Origin: Roseateles saccharophilus
Lineage (GTDB): Bacteria > Pseudomonadota > Gammaproteobacteria > Burkholderiales > Burkholderiaceae_C
Assembly: GCF_004342485.1 (NCBI RefSeq)
Contig: NZ_SMBU01000021.1
Span: 1-64,000 of the forward strand
Direction of reading: 5' to 3'
DNA: 64,000 nucleotides
Shown: positions 6,462 through 15,719 of the stretch, one piece after another
How the letters are laid out: every line of letters starts with the position of its first letter
Numbering within the stretch: position 1 is the first letter of the stretch
Program-made: the position numbers and the translations under genes
Notes under the pieces: model-generated
Database searches by the model: none
The model's input: only the letters and a program-made list of their open reading frames with translations
What the model was told of the DNA's origin: nothing

Positions 6462-8826
6462 AAGCGAGGGTGCCGGCGGCCTGCAGTTGCTCCCAGTCCA
6501 GCCACACGCGCTCCAGCGGCCGGCCGCCCCAATTGACCGACTGCACGAAGCGTCGCTCGCCGGGCCTGGCCTCGGGCGCCTCGATGCGCAGCGTGCGGCC
6601 CGAGGCCAGGTCGATCTCGGCGCGCGCAAAGCGCGGCGCATGCAGCAGGAAGCGGCCGCTGCCCGGCATGTCCGGGTAAAGGCCCAGCGCGCTGAAGAGG
6701 TACCAGGCCGACATCGTGCCGAGGTCGTCGTTGCCGGTGACGCCGTTGGGGCCGTTGCCGAACAGCGTCTCCGCCGCGCGCAGCACGGTCGTCGTCTTCC
6801 AGGGCTGGCCGATCAGCGTGTACACCCAGGGGGCGTGCAGGTCGGGCTCGTTGTTCGGGTTGTAGCGGAACTGGCTGTAGTAGCTGTAGGGCCCGACGAC
6901 CCAGGACTTGCGCACCGCCGCGGCCGGGTCGGCCAGCAGCGCGTCATGGTCGAAGAACAGGTCCAGGCGTTGTGCAGCCTTCTCCTGGCCACCCATCGCG
7001 GCGACGAGGCCGGGGATGTCCTGGCGCACCAGCCACTGGTACTGCCAGGCCGTGCCTTCGTGGAAGCCACGCTCGCCGCGCGGGTCGTACTTGCCTTCCA
7101 GATCGGTGAACCAGCTGCCGTCGAGCAGCCGCGCGCGCGGGAAGCCCTTCAGGCCGGTGGGAGCGTCCATCGCGCTCGCGTCCCAAAGCTTGCGCCAGTT
7201 GAGCGCGCGCTGGTCGAGCAGTTCGGCGTCCTTCTTCTGGCCCAACGACCTGGCCATCACCGACAACGCGCCGTCGGCCAGCGAATACTCCAGCGTGGCC
7301 GACGCGCCGTGGTGCGGGTCGATGTCCATGCCTTTGGCGACGAAGCCGCGGTCGTACTGCACGAAGCCCTGGCTCAGGTAGCTGGGGTTGCCGGCGCGGC
7401 CCTCGGCGCGGATGCGCTGGGGCGGCACGCCGAAGGCGTTCTCGCGCAGCGCGGCGTAGGCCTCCTTCTCGCGGCCCTTGAGCGCGCCAAAGCGCCACAG
7501 GTCGACGAGGAAGGGCGTGACCGGGTCGCCCGTCATCACATTGCTGTCGAAGTTGGCGTAACCCCACTTCACCAGCCAGCCGCCCTCCTCGCGGGTCTTG
7601 AGCACCGAGTTCGCGATGTCGCGCGCGCGCTGCGGGCGCAGCAGGGCCAGCATCTGGTTCTGCGCGCGGTAGGTGTCCCACAGCGAGAAGAACTCGTAGT
7701 AGGTCCAGCCCTTGGCGGTGTGGATGGCGTCGTCGTAGCCGCGGTAGCGGCCGTCGGCGTCGCTGCCGGTCAGGGGCTGCAGCAGCACGTGGTAGAGCGC
7801 CGTGTAGAAGACCGTGCGGTCGTCTTGGCTGCCGCCTTCGATGCGCACGCTGGAGAGCTCGCGTTGCCAGGCCGTCTGCGCCTGCTCGCGCATCGCGTCG
7901 AAGCTGACCGGCTTGTTGCCGGTCATGCCCTCGGCGCGCAGGTTGACGCGGGCGCCCTCGGCGTCGACATGCGAGATGGCGCTGATGGCGGTGACAGCCA
8001 GGTTGTTCTTCAGGTCGAAGCTCAACCAGACTCCGTGAGGCCGCTGGTCGCCCGCCTGGCTGGGGCCGTTCGCGCCGGCGTGGCCACCCTGATCGTCCCA
8101 GATGCCGTGGGCGACGAAGGGCTGGTCGAAGACCATGCGGAACCAGGTCGTGTACTGCGCGCCGCCGCAGAAGCTCTTGGTGACGATCTTGCCCTCGACG
8201 CTGCGGTCGTCGAGCACGCGCACCTCGCTGCCGACGACGTTGTGGCGCTCGTTGGCCTGGCCGAGGTTGAGCAGCAGATGGCCCGTGGGCGTGCCGGTCG
8301 CAAACGTGTAGCGCTCGGCCGCGGCGCGGGTCAGTGCGGTCGTCTCGGCCGTGATGCCGCCATAGCTCGTGAGCTGAACCTTGTAGTAGCCCGCCTGGCC
8401 GACCTCGCCCTCGTGCCTGTACTCGGCGGCATAGCTCTTGGCGTCGAAGCTCCTGTCGTCTTCGCTCTTGGGGTCGATGGTCTGGGGCTTGGCGGTGTCG
8501 AAGTCGCCGCCCGGGCCGATGCGGCCCGTGACCGGCAGCACGGGCAACTGCCCGCCCTGCTCCCAGCAGCCCGCCCCCGACAGGTAGAAGTGGCCGAAGC
8601 CGCGGATGCGCTTGTCGCTGTAGCGGTAGCCGGCGTAGTGGTCGGTCGTCGGGCTGACCTGGATCATGCCGAACGGGGCCGACGCGCCGGGGAAGGTGTT
8701 GCCTTCGTCCTGCGTGCCGATGAAGGTGTTGACCGGCATCGGGTCAGGCGCGCCGGCCGCATGGGCGACGGTCGCGAGCAACGCCAGCAGGCCGACCCAG
8801 CGGGAGCGAATGGTGAGAGCGGGCAT
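6376..8826 (-). CDS. Secreted GH92 exo-alpha-mannosidase
   Basis: A protein of 816 residues with a signal peptide ending near VAHAAG. GH92 enzymes are calcium-dependent exo-alpha-mannosidases that trim mannose from high-mannose N-glycans or yeast mannan. Family marks are visible: NTFIGTQDEGNTFPGASAPF near the mature N-terminus, the catalytic acid region FHEGTAWQYQW, and GNDDLGTMSAWYLFSALG, which holds the acidic base residues. Length is normal for the family. It is 22 bp downstream of the GH47 remnant and upstream of an FHS sugar importer. The last 29 codons lie inside the 150-bp tandem duplication, but the reading frame is intact. Linkage specificity cannot be read from sequence. Confidence 0.92.
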   Translation of the reverse strand: MPALTIRSRWVGLLALLATVAHAAGAPDPMPVNTFIGTQDEGNTFPGASAPFGMIQVSPTTDHYAGYRYSDKRIRGFGHFYLSGAGCWEQGGQLPVLPVTGRIGPGGDFDTAKPQTIDPKSEDDRSFDAKSYAAEYRHEGEVGQAGYYKVQLTSYGGITAETTALTRAAAERYTFATGTPTGHLLLNLGQANERHNVVGSEVRVLDDRSVEGKIVTKSFCGGAQYTTWFRMVFDQPFVAHGIWDDQGGHAGANGPSQAGDQRPHGVWLSFDLKNNLAVTAISAISHVDAEGARVNLRAEGMTGNKPVSFDAMREQAQTAWQRELSSVRIEGGSQDDRTVFYTALYHVLLQPLTGSDADGRYRGYDDAIHTAKGWTYYEFFSLWDTYRAQNQMLALLRPQRARDIANSVLKTREEGGWLVKWGYANFDSNVMTGDPVTPFLVDLWRFGALKGREKEAYAALRENAFGVPPQRIRAEGRAGNPSYLSQGFVQYDRGFVAKGMDIDPHHGASATLEYSLADGALSVMARSLGQKKDAELLDQRALNWRKLWDASAMDAPTGLKGFPRARLLDGSWFTDLEGKYDPRGERGFHEGTAWQYQWLVRQDIPGLVAAMGGQEKAAQRLDLFFDHDALLADPAAAVRKSWVVGPYSYYSQFRYNPNNEPDLHAPWVYTLIGQPWKTTTVLRAAETLFGNGPNGVTGNDDLGTMSAWYLFSALGLYPDMPGSGRFLLHAPRFARAEIDLASGRTLRIEAPEARPGERRFVQSVNWGGRPLERVWLDWEQLQAAGTLAFKLTAQPDAKGWGTHGRDLPQAPAGIAP

Positions 8827-8848
8827 GGGGTGTCTCCGTCTGTTCGGC

Positions 8849-9680
8849 TCAACGCGCCGGCAGGCGCAGCGGATGGGCTTCGGTATTGAAGGTCACCGCG
8901 TCGAAGTCCAGCGCCTCCTTGGGCGCGAACAGCAGGTAGAAGTACTTGAAGGTCTCGGCGAAGACGAAGCTCTCCATGGAGTCTTCCTGGGTCTTGCTGC
9001 GCACATCCTTCAGCGCGGCATAGCCGGCCTCGGTGCGGCACCAGCGCACGAAGGCCTCGAAGAACTCCCGGCCCATCGCACGGTAGCGCGGGTCGCCCGT
9101 GTAGTGGTTCAGGTAGTAGGCGGACTCGATGATCTCGGGCCGCAGCGCGTATGCGGGCGACAGCACCTTCATGCGCCGGTAGTCCAGCGCCTCGGGCTCG
9201 ATGCCGTGCAGCCGCCACATGCGCAGCCCCGACTCCTGCAGCCGGCGCGCGCGCGGCACGTCCCCGCCGACGGCCAGCAGCGCCGGCATGAAGGCGTCCA
9301 GCGCGCCGTACTGTGGCTTGATGCGCTTGCCGGTATTCATGTCGGCATGGCCGTACCAGAAGCCGCCCTTCACCTCTTCGCCCAGCACCTGGTTCACACC
9401 GGCGATGCTGTGGTCCCACATGGCCTTGCACTCGGCGTCGCCGAACAGGCGCCAGCACTTGTAGAGGTACTCGTAGTAGGAGTCGATGCCGCCGCCGATG
9501 TGGGCCTCGGTGTTCTCCCACTTGCCGGTCTCGACGTTGATGGCCGAGCCCACCAGGCCCTGCGGCGACGCGCGGCGGTAGGTTTCGACCAGCGCGCGCT
9601 TGGCCTTTTCGAAGTAGACCGGGTTACCGGTGAGCTTGCTCAGCAGGCCGAACGTTCGAGTAGCCGCTGATCTGCGCCGG
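8849..9680 (-). pseudogene. GH47 alpha-mannosidase, 5' part lost
   Basis: The C-terminal two thirds of a class I (GH47) alpha-1,2-mannosidase are clear: TGKWENTEAHIGGGIDSYYE, LRPEIIESAYYLNHYTGD with the catalytic acidic region, MESFVFAETFKYFYLLF, and FNTEAHPLR with the calcium-binding threonine. The match begins only at about TFGLLSKLTGNPVYF, so some 150-200 N-terminal residues, including catalytic acids, are missing. Upstream, in another frame, lies the start of an unrelated solute-binding protein gene. The ORF could formally start at 9712, but without a signal peptide and the first barrel helices it should not be functional. It would have completed the mannosidase set of this locus. Confidence 0.75.
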
Positions 9681-9866
9681 GTCGAAGCCCGTCTCCGCGA
9701 CCGGGAATGCATAGCGCAGCACCTTCTGGCCGGGCGCGGCCGGCGGCACGGTCGCGGGAACGCCCTCGATCGCCGGCGCCCCGGCGGCGCCGGCCACGCC
9801 CATGAGCTGGATGGCCGCTACGGCCAGCAGGCGCAACAAGATGCCTCGCCGATTCATGCTGCTCAA
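9645..9866 (-). pseudogene. N-terminal fragment of a family-5 (peptide-type) solute-binding protein
   Basis: This frame gives a signal peptide (MSSMNRRGILLRLLAVAA) followed by APGQKVLRYAFPVAETGFDP, the typical mature start of SBP_bac_5 peptide/nickel ABC binding proteins in Burkholderiales. After about 70 residues (around QISGYSNV) the match ends and the frame soon stops at 9624. The sequence then continues as GH47 in another frame. It is therefore the broken 5' end of a different gene, joined to the GH47 remnant near 9650-9680. The true joint could be a deletion or a misassembly. Confidence 0.65.
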
Positions 9867-10056
9867 GTTCCTCGTGTTCGCGGGTCAGGGGGCGCGAAGT
9901 CTAGGGCGCGTGGTGCCTGGCGCAGCGGTGGCTAACCCGAAAGAATCGAATGTCGCTTTCAGGCGCCAAGCGCATTTACTAAATCCCGCTAAACCACGCC
10001 CTAAACCCGAGAGTTTGTTGAACCGCCAATGGCACGCTGCTCAAATCCTCGCGGCT

Positions 10057-11379
10057 ATGAATTGGCGCTTGAAGAAGCTGGCGGCATGGTCCGCGTTGTC
10101 GATGGCCGTGCTGGGTAACCTCGCGCTGGCCGATGTGAAGAACTTCGACGGAAATGCATGCCCCGCGGGCTACGCGGCCGTCACGCCCGTGGAGGCGACG
10201 CACAACAGGCTGGGGTACTGCAGCTATCTGCCTCCCAAGGCCTTGGCTCGACTGGCCGGCAACGCCTCAATGTCCGGTTCGGCCGGCAGATGCACGGTGA
10301 GACGGAACGACCGCCGCAGCACGGGCACCGTCATGTGCAAGGCCGCGTCTTCGCCGACAGGCAACGGCCTCGATGTCGTCCTCGGCTCGACCTGCCCGGG
10401 CAATTCGGTGGCGGCCACCTACAGCGATGCCGCGGCGGACCCCGCCGCCGTCTGTGCCGCAATGGGCCGCTGGGACATTGCGCGCCTGGTGAATCAAGGG
10501 CAGCAGGCCTCCATCAGCGGGTCGGGCTATGGCTGCAAGGTCGCTGCCAGCGATACGCGCAGCCTCGCAAGCAGCGTCTGCAAGCCGGTGCAGAACACGG
10601 CCTATGTGGAGATCAACGACTCCGACCTGGCCAACGTCGGCTGCTTCAGGAAGGGCAATGGCGACCCGGTTTTCCAGGTCGCGATGATCTTCGCGGCCAA
10701 CATCGATGCCGATGCCGCCGGGAACGCCGTGGTGCATCTGAACGAACAGGTCGGCCATCTGCTGAACGACGACATCCAGAAGGTCCGCGCCCTGCAGGCC
10801 CAGGGCGTCAAGGTGGTGATCACGCTGCTCAACAACCATCAGGACGCCGGTTGGTCCTGTTTTGCCGACGACGCCTCCGCCGACGCATTCGCCGACACCG
10901 TCAAGCGCTTTCTGGACCACTACGGACTGGATGGCGTGGACATCGACGACGAATACGACGCCTGCGTCCACCACTACCCCGACTCGCTGGTCAGGGTCGG
11001 CACCGCCCTGCGCAGCGCGCTCGGCAGCAAGATCATCTCCAAGGCGCTATGGAACGACGCCGCGCACTTCGCGCCGGTCCACCTCGGCCAGAAGCTGGGC
11101 GACCAGCTCAGCTACGGACTCGAAATGACCTATGACGCCCCTGGCAGCTGCATGGATCGGGTCCAGGCCTATCTGGCCCAGGGCATCGAACGGGGCAAGC
11201 TGGGGGTCGGTGCCTCCACCGTCTACACCTCGGCCAGCAACGCTGCCACGTTGAACAGCTGTATCGCCGACAACAAGTTGGGCGGCGGCATGATGGTCTT
11301 CAACGTGCAGAACAAGTCGCAAGACTTTGTGCAAGCGGTCTGGCCCGGCATAACGGTGGCGCCGAACTGCCTGCACTGA
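10057..11379 (+). CDS. Secreted GH18 endo-beta-N-acetylglucosaminidase (Endo H-like)
   Basis: A protein of 440 residues from ATG 10057, chosen because a clean signal peptide follows it (MNWRLKK, then a hydrophobic stretch ending in ALA). Residues 30-170 contain six or more cysteines and no recognised domain. The C-terminal 270 residues match GH18: VKVVITLLNNHQDAGWSCF, then LDHYGLDGVDIDDEYDAC, which is the DGxDxDxE catalytic motif, and later LSYGLEMTYDAPGSC. The DGVDIDDEY form resembles Endo H, which cuts between the two GlcNAc residues of N-glycans. It is divergent from the mannosidase/FHS genes, supporting glycan release followed by trimming and uptake. A chitinase role is less likely. Confidence 0.8.
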   Translation: MNWRLKKLAAWSALSMAVLGNLALADVKNFDGNACPAGYAAVTPVEATHNRLGYCSYLPPKALARLAGNASMSGSAGRCTVRRNDRRSTGTVMCKAASSPTGNGLDVVLGSTCPGNSVAATYSDAAADPAAVCAAMGRWDIARLVNQGQQASISGSGYGCKVAASDTRSLASSVCKPVQNTAYVEINDSDLANVGCFRKGNGDPVFQVAMIFAANIDADAAGNAVVHLNEQVGHLLNDDIQKVRALQAQGVKVVITLLNNHQDAGWSCFADDASADAFADTVKRFLDHYGLDGVDIDDEYDACVHHYPDSLVRVGTALRSALGSKIISKALWNDAAHFAPVHLGQKLGDQLSYGLEMTYDAPGSCMDRVQAYLAQGIERGKLGVGASTVYTSASNAATLNSCIADNKLGGGMMVFNVQNKSQDFVQAVWPGITVAPNCLH

Positions 11380-11403
11380 AGTGCCAAAGCGGCCTCAGCC
11401 ACC

Positions 11404-14400
11404 TCAGCCGCCTCGATCACCCAACGGCCGCAGCAACTCGGCCAGATCGTCCTCGGTGAACAGCGGCTGCTCGCGCGCGACGGCGCCTTCCAGCAGGCCC
11501 TGGGCGAGCGCGGCCTTGCGGGCTTGCAGGGCCAGCATGCGCTCTTCGATGGTGCCTTCGGCCACCAACCGGTAGACCAGCACCTGCCGCGTCTGGCCGA
11601 TGCGGTGGGCGCGCCCCGTGGCCTGTGCCTCCACGGCCGGGTTCCACCAGGGGTCGTAGTGGATGACGACGTCGGCCTGCGGCAGGTTCAGCCCGGTGCC
11701 GCCGGCCTTCAGGCTGATCAGGAACAGCGGCACGGCACCGCTGGTGAAGCGTTCGATGACAGTGTCGCGCTTTTGCGTCTGGCCGGTGAGCTTGGTCCAG
11801 CTCAGGCCGGCCGCAGCCAGTTCCGCCTCGATCAGCGTCAGCATGCTGGTGAACTGCGAGAACACCAGCACGCGCCGCCCCTCGGCGAGCAACTCGGCCA
11901 GCAGCTCCATCAGCAGCACCAGCTTGGCCGAGGCCCGGGCCTTGGCGGCGGCCGGCACGCCCTTCACGAGCCGCGGGTCGCAGCAGGCCTGGCGCAGCTT
12001 CAGCAGCGCGTCCAGCACCTGGATCTGCGAGCGCGCAAGGCCCCGCGCGGCGAGCGCCTCGCGCACCGTCTTCTCGGTGGCCAGGCGGATGGTCTCGTAG
12101 AGGTCGGCCTGAGCGCCCTCCAGCGTGACGGGCAGCGTGCTTTCGATGCGCGGCGGCAGCTCGGCAGCGACGGCCTCGCGGGTGCGGCGCAGCATGAAGG
12201 GCGTGACACGCCGGCCGAGCCGCTGCAGCGGCTCGGCCTGGCCCTGCTTCTCGATGGGCGTGCGGAACAGCGTCTTGAAGCGCGCCTGGCTGCCCAGGAA
12301 GCCCGGCATCAGGAAGTGAAACAGGCTCCACAGCTCGCCCAGGTGGTTCTCCAGCGGCGTGCCGGACAGCGCGATGCGCTGGCGAGCCTGCAGCGCCGAC
12401 GCGACCTGGGCCGCCTGCGTGCTGGCGTTTTTGACGTGCTGGGCCTCGTCCAGCACCACCACATGCCAACGCTGCGCCAGCCAGCGCTCGCGGTCGCGCT
12501 GCAGCAACGAATAGGGCGCGATGAGCAAGTCGCAATCCTCGGCGAAGCCGCCGTCGTGGCGGCCGCCGCCATGCCAGACGCGGGTGCGCAGCGCCGGCGC
12601 GAAGCGCGCGGCCTCGCGCCGCCAGTTGCCCAGCAGGCTGACCGGCGCGACGACGAGGCAGGGGGCATCCAACCGCCCGGCCTGCTGCTCGCACAGCAGA
12701 TGGGCCAGGGTCTGCAGCGTCTTGCCCAGGCCCATGTCGTCGGCCAGCACGCCGCCCAGGCCCTGAGCGCGCAGGAACTGCAGCCAGTCCAGGCCGCGGC
12801 GCTGGTAGGGACGCAGTTCGGCCGCCAGTCCTGCGGGCGGCGCGATCTGCGGCAACTCGCCACCGGCCAGCTCGCCCAGCAGCGACCGCAGACGCTCGGC
12901 CCCGTCCCAGCGGGCGCCCTCCCCCAGCGACGCGCCCAGGCGCAGCGCCTCGATGTGGGACAGGCGCAGTGAGTCTGCGTCCAGCTTGTGCTCGCCGACC
13001 AGTTCCAGCAGCGCCGCCAGCCAGGGCCGCAGCGGCGCCGACGGCAGGCGCAGCCAGCGGCCGTCGGGCAGCTCTGTCCACAGCCATTCGGGCAGCGTCG
13101 GGCCGTCGGCGCCGGGCTGCAACTGCGCGAGCAGGCCCGGCAGCCAGGGCAGCACGTTGTGGCGCACACCGTCGATCTCCAGGCCCAGCGACAGATCGAA
13201 CCACGACGGCGCCGCGCCGTCATCGTCGACGCCCTGCTCATCGAGGCGGATGACGACCTGCCCGGCCGTGTGCATCAGCTCGTCCGGCGCGGGCGCGGCC
13301 TCGATCTCGAAGCCGGCCTCGCGCAGCGGACGCCAGTCCTGTTCGGCCCAGTCCAGCCATTGCCGCGTGCCGGCCCGATAGGCGGGCGCCGGCTCCGGGC
13401 TCAGCCCCAGCCCGGCCAGCGCCGCATGGGCGGCGGCTTCGGCGGCCAGGTCGCGGCTCAGCAGCACGCGCCGGCCCTCGTGGGCGACCAGCTTGACGAC
13501 CTCCGCATCCGGCCAGTGGCCGCACGGGCCGCCGTAGTCGAAGGACAGCCGCGCCACCAGCAGGCCGCGCGACTCGCGCTCTGGGCGGGGCCGCAACGAC
13601 AGCGCCAGCCGGGGCGCAGGCCGGGTTGCCGGCCAGTTCGACGGCGCCTCGATGGACGGCGGCAGCGGCAGGCCCGCCAGGCGCGTCAGCAAGCGCGGCC
13701 CGGCATCCACGAAGGCCGCGGCCGGCACCGGCGGCATCTCGAACAGTGCCGCGAGGCGCTGCGGCTCGATGCCCGGCGCCAGCAACGGGCCGCACTCGCC
13801 GGCCTGCGGGTCGACGTAGAGGGCCGGCGGCCCGGCATAGGCCTGCGCGGCGGACTCCGGCAGCCTCGGCTGCAAGGCCCAGAGCCCCGCGCCCGCCGGC
13901 TGCCACTGCCAACCCAGCGTGCGGGCAGCGCCCCAGCGCAGCGCGTCGCCGGTGATCGCGCCACGGCCGTCGGCCATGAAGAGCCGGCCGGTACCGGCGC
14001 ACAGCTGCAGGGCGAGCGGGCCCGCCCGGCCCGACAGCGCACCGCCTGCCGCCGACGCATAGCCATAGGGCGCCCGGCCAAGCGCCCGGATCAGTTGCAC
14101 GCACTCCAGGTCATCGCCCGCCGCGCCGGCCTGCAGCGAGGCCAGACGGTATTCCGCGCCATAGCCGGGCACCCTGGGCTTCGCCCAGCCGCCCAGCTTC
14201 AGCGGCCGCGACACCGCCCAGCTCAACTGCAGCCAAGCGGCCGCATCGGCCTGGCGCGGCGCCTCGCTCAGCAGATAGACCGGCAGATCGCTCGAGGCCA
14301 GCGCCACGCCGGCCCCGGCGTCGCAGCGATCCAGCCAGCGCGCCAGCCGGGCCGCCGCGACGGACTGGGGCGCCGTGCGTTCGCCCAGATGCTGCTGAGC

Positions 14401-14691
14401 CAGCTGCAGCGTCAGCGCGACGGCATGCTTGCAGTCCAGCCCTACCGGGCAGCTGCAGTCGCCCTCGAAGCGCAGGATGGCGCCGTCGGCCGCTGTCTCG
14501 ACCAGGGCGCCGGTCTCATAAGGCTGCGACATGCTGCCCTGCACTTCGCCGAACAGATGCCAGCGCCGCTCGCCCAGCGGCTCGATGCCGGGGCCGGACA
14601 CGCAGCCGGTGCGCCACAGCGCCTGGCCGCGCTGGAAGGTGATCGCCGGGACATGGCGGCGCAGCGTGTCGGCGTTGATCGAGGGCGGCAT
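11404..14691 (-). CDS. SNF2-family DEAD/DEAH-box ATPase with SWIM zinc finger
   Basis: A protein of 1095 residues. A SWIM zinc finger lies at residues about 75-95 (CSCPVGLDCKHAVAL), then a long middle region of low recognisability. The SNF2 ATPase core starts near residue 640: ADDMGLGKTLQTLAHL is Walker A, LDEAQHVKN the DEAQ box and SGTPLENHLGELWSLFHF motif III. The helicase C-lobe follows, with FSQFTSML and ATGRAHRIGQTRQVLVYRL. Such proteins use ATP to move along double-stranded DNA and remodel bound proteins. The gene is convergent with the Endo H-like gene (24 bp apart) and divergent from gmk. Its cellular job is not known in most bacteria. Confidence 0.9.
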   Translation of the reverse strand: MPPSINADTLRRHVPAITFQRGQALWRTGCVSGPGIEPLGERRWHLFGEVQGSMSQPYETGALVETAADGAILRFEGDCSCPVGLDCKHAVALTLQLAQQHLGERTAPQSVAAARLARWLDRCDAGAGVALASSDLPVYLLSEAPRQADAAAWLQLSWAVSRPLKLGGWAKPRVPGYGAEYRLASLQAGAAGDDLECVQLIRALGRAPYGYASAAGGALSGRAGPLALQLCAGTGRLFMADGRGAITGDALRWGAARTLGWQWQPAGAGLWALQPRLPESAAQAYAGPPALYVDPQAGECGPLLAPGIEPQRLAALFEMPPVPAAAFVDAGPRLLTRLAGLPLPPSIEAPSNWPATRPAPRLALSLRPRPERESRGLLVARLSFDYGGPCGHWPDAEVVKLVAHEGRRVLLSRDLAAEAAAHAALAGLGLSPEPAPAYRAGTRQWLDWAEQDWRPLREAGFEIEAAPAPDELMHTAGQVVIRLDEQGVDDDGAAPSWFDLSLGLEIDGVRHNVLPWLPGLLAQLQPGADGPTLPEWLWTELPDGRWLRLPSAPLRPWLAALLELVGEHKLDADSLRLSHIEALRLGASLGEGARWDGAERLRSLLGELAGGELPQIAPPAGLAAELRPYQRRGLDWLQFLRAQGLGGVLADDMGLGKTLQTLAHLLCEQQAGRLDAPCLVVAPVSLLGNWRREAARFAPALRTRVWHGGGRHDGGFAEDCDLLIAPYSLLQRDRERWLAQRWHVVVLDEAQHVKNASTQAAQVASALQARQRIALSGTPLENHLGELWSLFHFLMPGFLGSQARFKTLFRTPIEKQGQAEPLQRLGRRVTPFMLRRTREAVAAELPPRIESTLPVTLEGAQADLYETIRLATEKTVREALAARGLARSQIQVLDALLKLRQACCDPRLVKGVPAAAKARASAKLVLLMELLAELLAEGRRVLVFSQFTSMLTLIEAELAAAGLSWTKLTGQTQKRDTVIERFTSGAVPLFLISLKAGGTGLNLPQADVVIHYDPWWNPAVEAQATGRAHRIGQTRQVLVYRLVAEGTIEERMLALQARKAALAQGLLEGAVAREQPLFTEDDLAELLRPLGDRGG

Positions 14692-14795
14692 CGGCAGCGG
14701 GCGTCAGGGCATGAATCGGGGCGGCATTGTCGACCGGGGCCCGCTGCTAGAATTAGGCCCCCGCGCCGGCGTCGTGGGGCAACCCCAGAACCGAC

Positions 14796-15416
14796 ATGGA
14801 ATACCCCGGCAATCTCTTCGTCGTCGCGGCGCCCAGTGGCGCCGGCAAGTCCAGCCTCGTCAAGGCCTTGCTAGAGCTGGACTCCAGGCTCGCCGTGTCC
14901 ATCTCCCACACCTCGCGCGCACCGCGCGGCCAGGAGCAGCATGGCCGCGAATACTGGTTCATCTCGCCGGACGAATTCCGCGCGATGGCCGCACGCGGCG
15001 AATTCTTCGAATGGGCCGAGGTACACGGCAACCTCTACGGCACCTCGCGCAGCGGCATCGAGGACAGGCTGCAGCACGGCGAGGACGTGGTGCTGGAGAT
15101 CGACTACCAGGGCGCGCTGCAGATCAAGCAGCTCTTCCCCTATGCCGTGCTGATCTTCATCCTGCCGCCGAGCTGGGATGAGTTGCGCCTGCGCCTGAAC
15201 CGCCGTGGCGACACCGAACCCGAGGTCATCGCCAGGCGCATGGTCGCGGCCCGCATCGAGGTGGCCCAGGCCCAGCACTTCGATTTCGTCGTCGTGAACG
15301 CGGTGTTCGACACGGCCGTCTTCGACCTGAAAACCATCGTCCACGCGCAGCGGCTAAAATACGCGGCTCAGCGCCGAAACCGCTCGGCCGTCTTTCAGGC
15401 GCTCGATCTGCCCTGA
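14796..15416 (+). CDS. gmk: Guanylate kinase
   Basis: A protein of 206 residues catalysing ATP + GMP to ADP + GDP. The P-loop [11 protein letters not shown] is at residues 12-22, followed by the GMP-binding region [20 protein letters not shown] and the lid [11 protein letters not shown]. Length and order fit bacterial Gmk. It begins the block gmk-rpoZ-spoT, whose members are linked through guanine nucleotide and ppGpp metabolism. Confidence 0.97.
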   Translation: MEYPGNLFVVAAPSGAGKSSLVKALLELDSRLAVSISHTSRAPRGQEQHGREYWFISPDEFRAMAARGEFFEWAEVHGNLYGTSRSGIEDRLQHGEDVVLEIDYQGALQIKQLFPYAVLIFILPPSWDELRLRLNRRGDTEPEVIARRMVAARIEVAQAQHFDFVVVNAVFDTAVFDLKTIVHAQRLKYAAQRRNRSAVFQALDLP

Positions 15417-15441
15417 TCGCGCTCAAACTTCTAGGAATACC

Positions 15442-15645
15442 ATGGCCCGCATCACCGTCGAAGACTGCCTGACCAAGATCCCCAACCGCTTCCAGCTCGT
15501 GCTGGCCGCCACCTACCGTGCCCGCATGCTGAGCCAGGGCCACAGCGCCCGTATCGAAAGCAAGAACAAGCCCGGCGTGACCGCGCTGCGCGAGATCGCC
15601 GCCGGCGAAGTCGGCATCGAGATGCTGCGCAAGGTGCCGGTCTAA
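15442..15645 (+). CDS. rpoZ: RNA polymerase omega subunit
   Basis: A protein of 67 residues with the omega signature [19 protein letters not shown], then the helix [20 protein letters not shown]. Omega helps assemble RNA polymerase and forms one of the ppGpp sites. It lies 25 bp after gmk, and a strong hairpin follows it. Confidence 0.97.
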   Translation: MARITVEDCLTKIPNRFQLVLAATYRARMLSQGHSARIESKNKPGVTALREIAAGEVGIEMLRKVPV

Positions 15646-15666
15646 GACCTCCCGCACTGCTTGCAA

Positions 15667-15688
15667 ACGGGCGCCCTCGGGCGCCCGT
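15667..15688 (+). terminator. Hairpin after rpoZ
   Basis: ACGGGCGCCC and GGGCGCCCGT form a perfect 10-bp stem with a two-base loop, followed by CGTGTTT. It lies 21 bp after rpoZ and 31 bp before the spoT start. It probably reduces, rather than fully stops, transcription into spoT because the T-run is short. Confidence 0.6.
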
Positions 15689-15719
15689 CGTGTTTCCAGC
15701 ATCGGATAAATTCGGGCGC

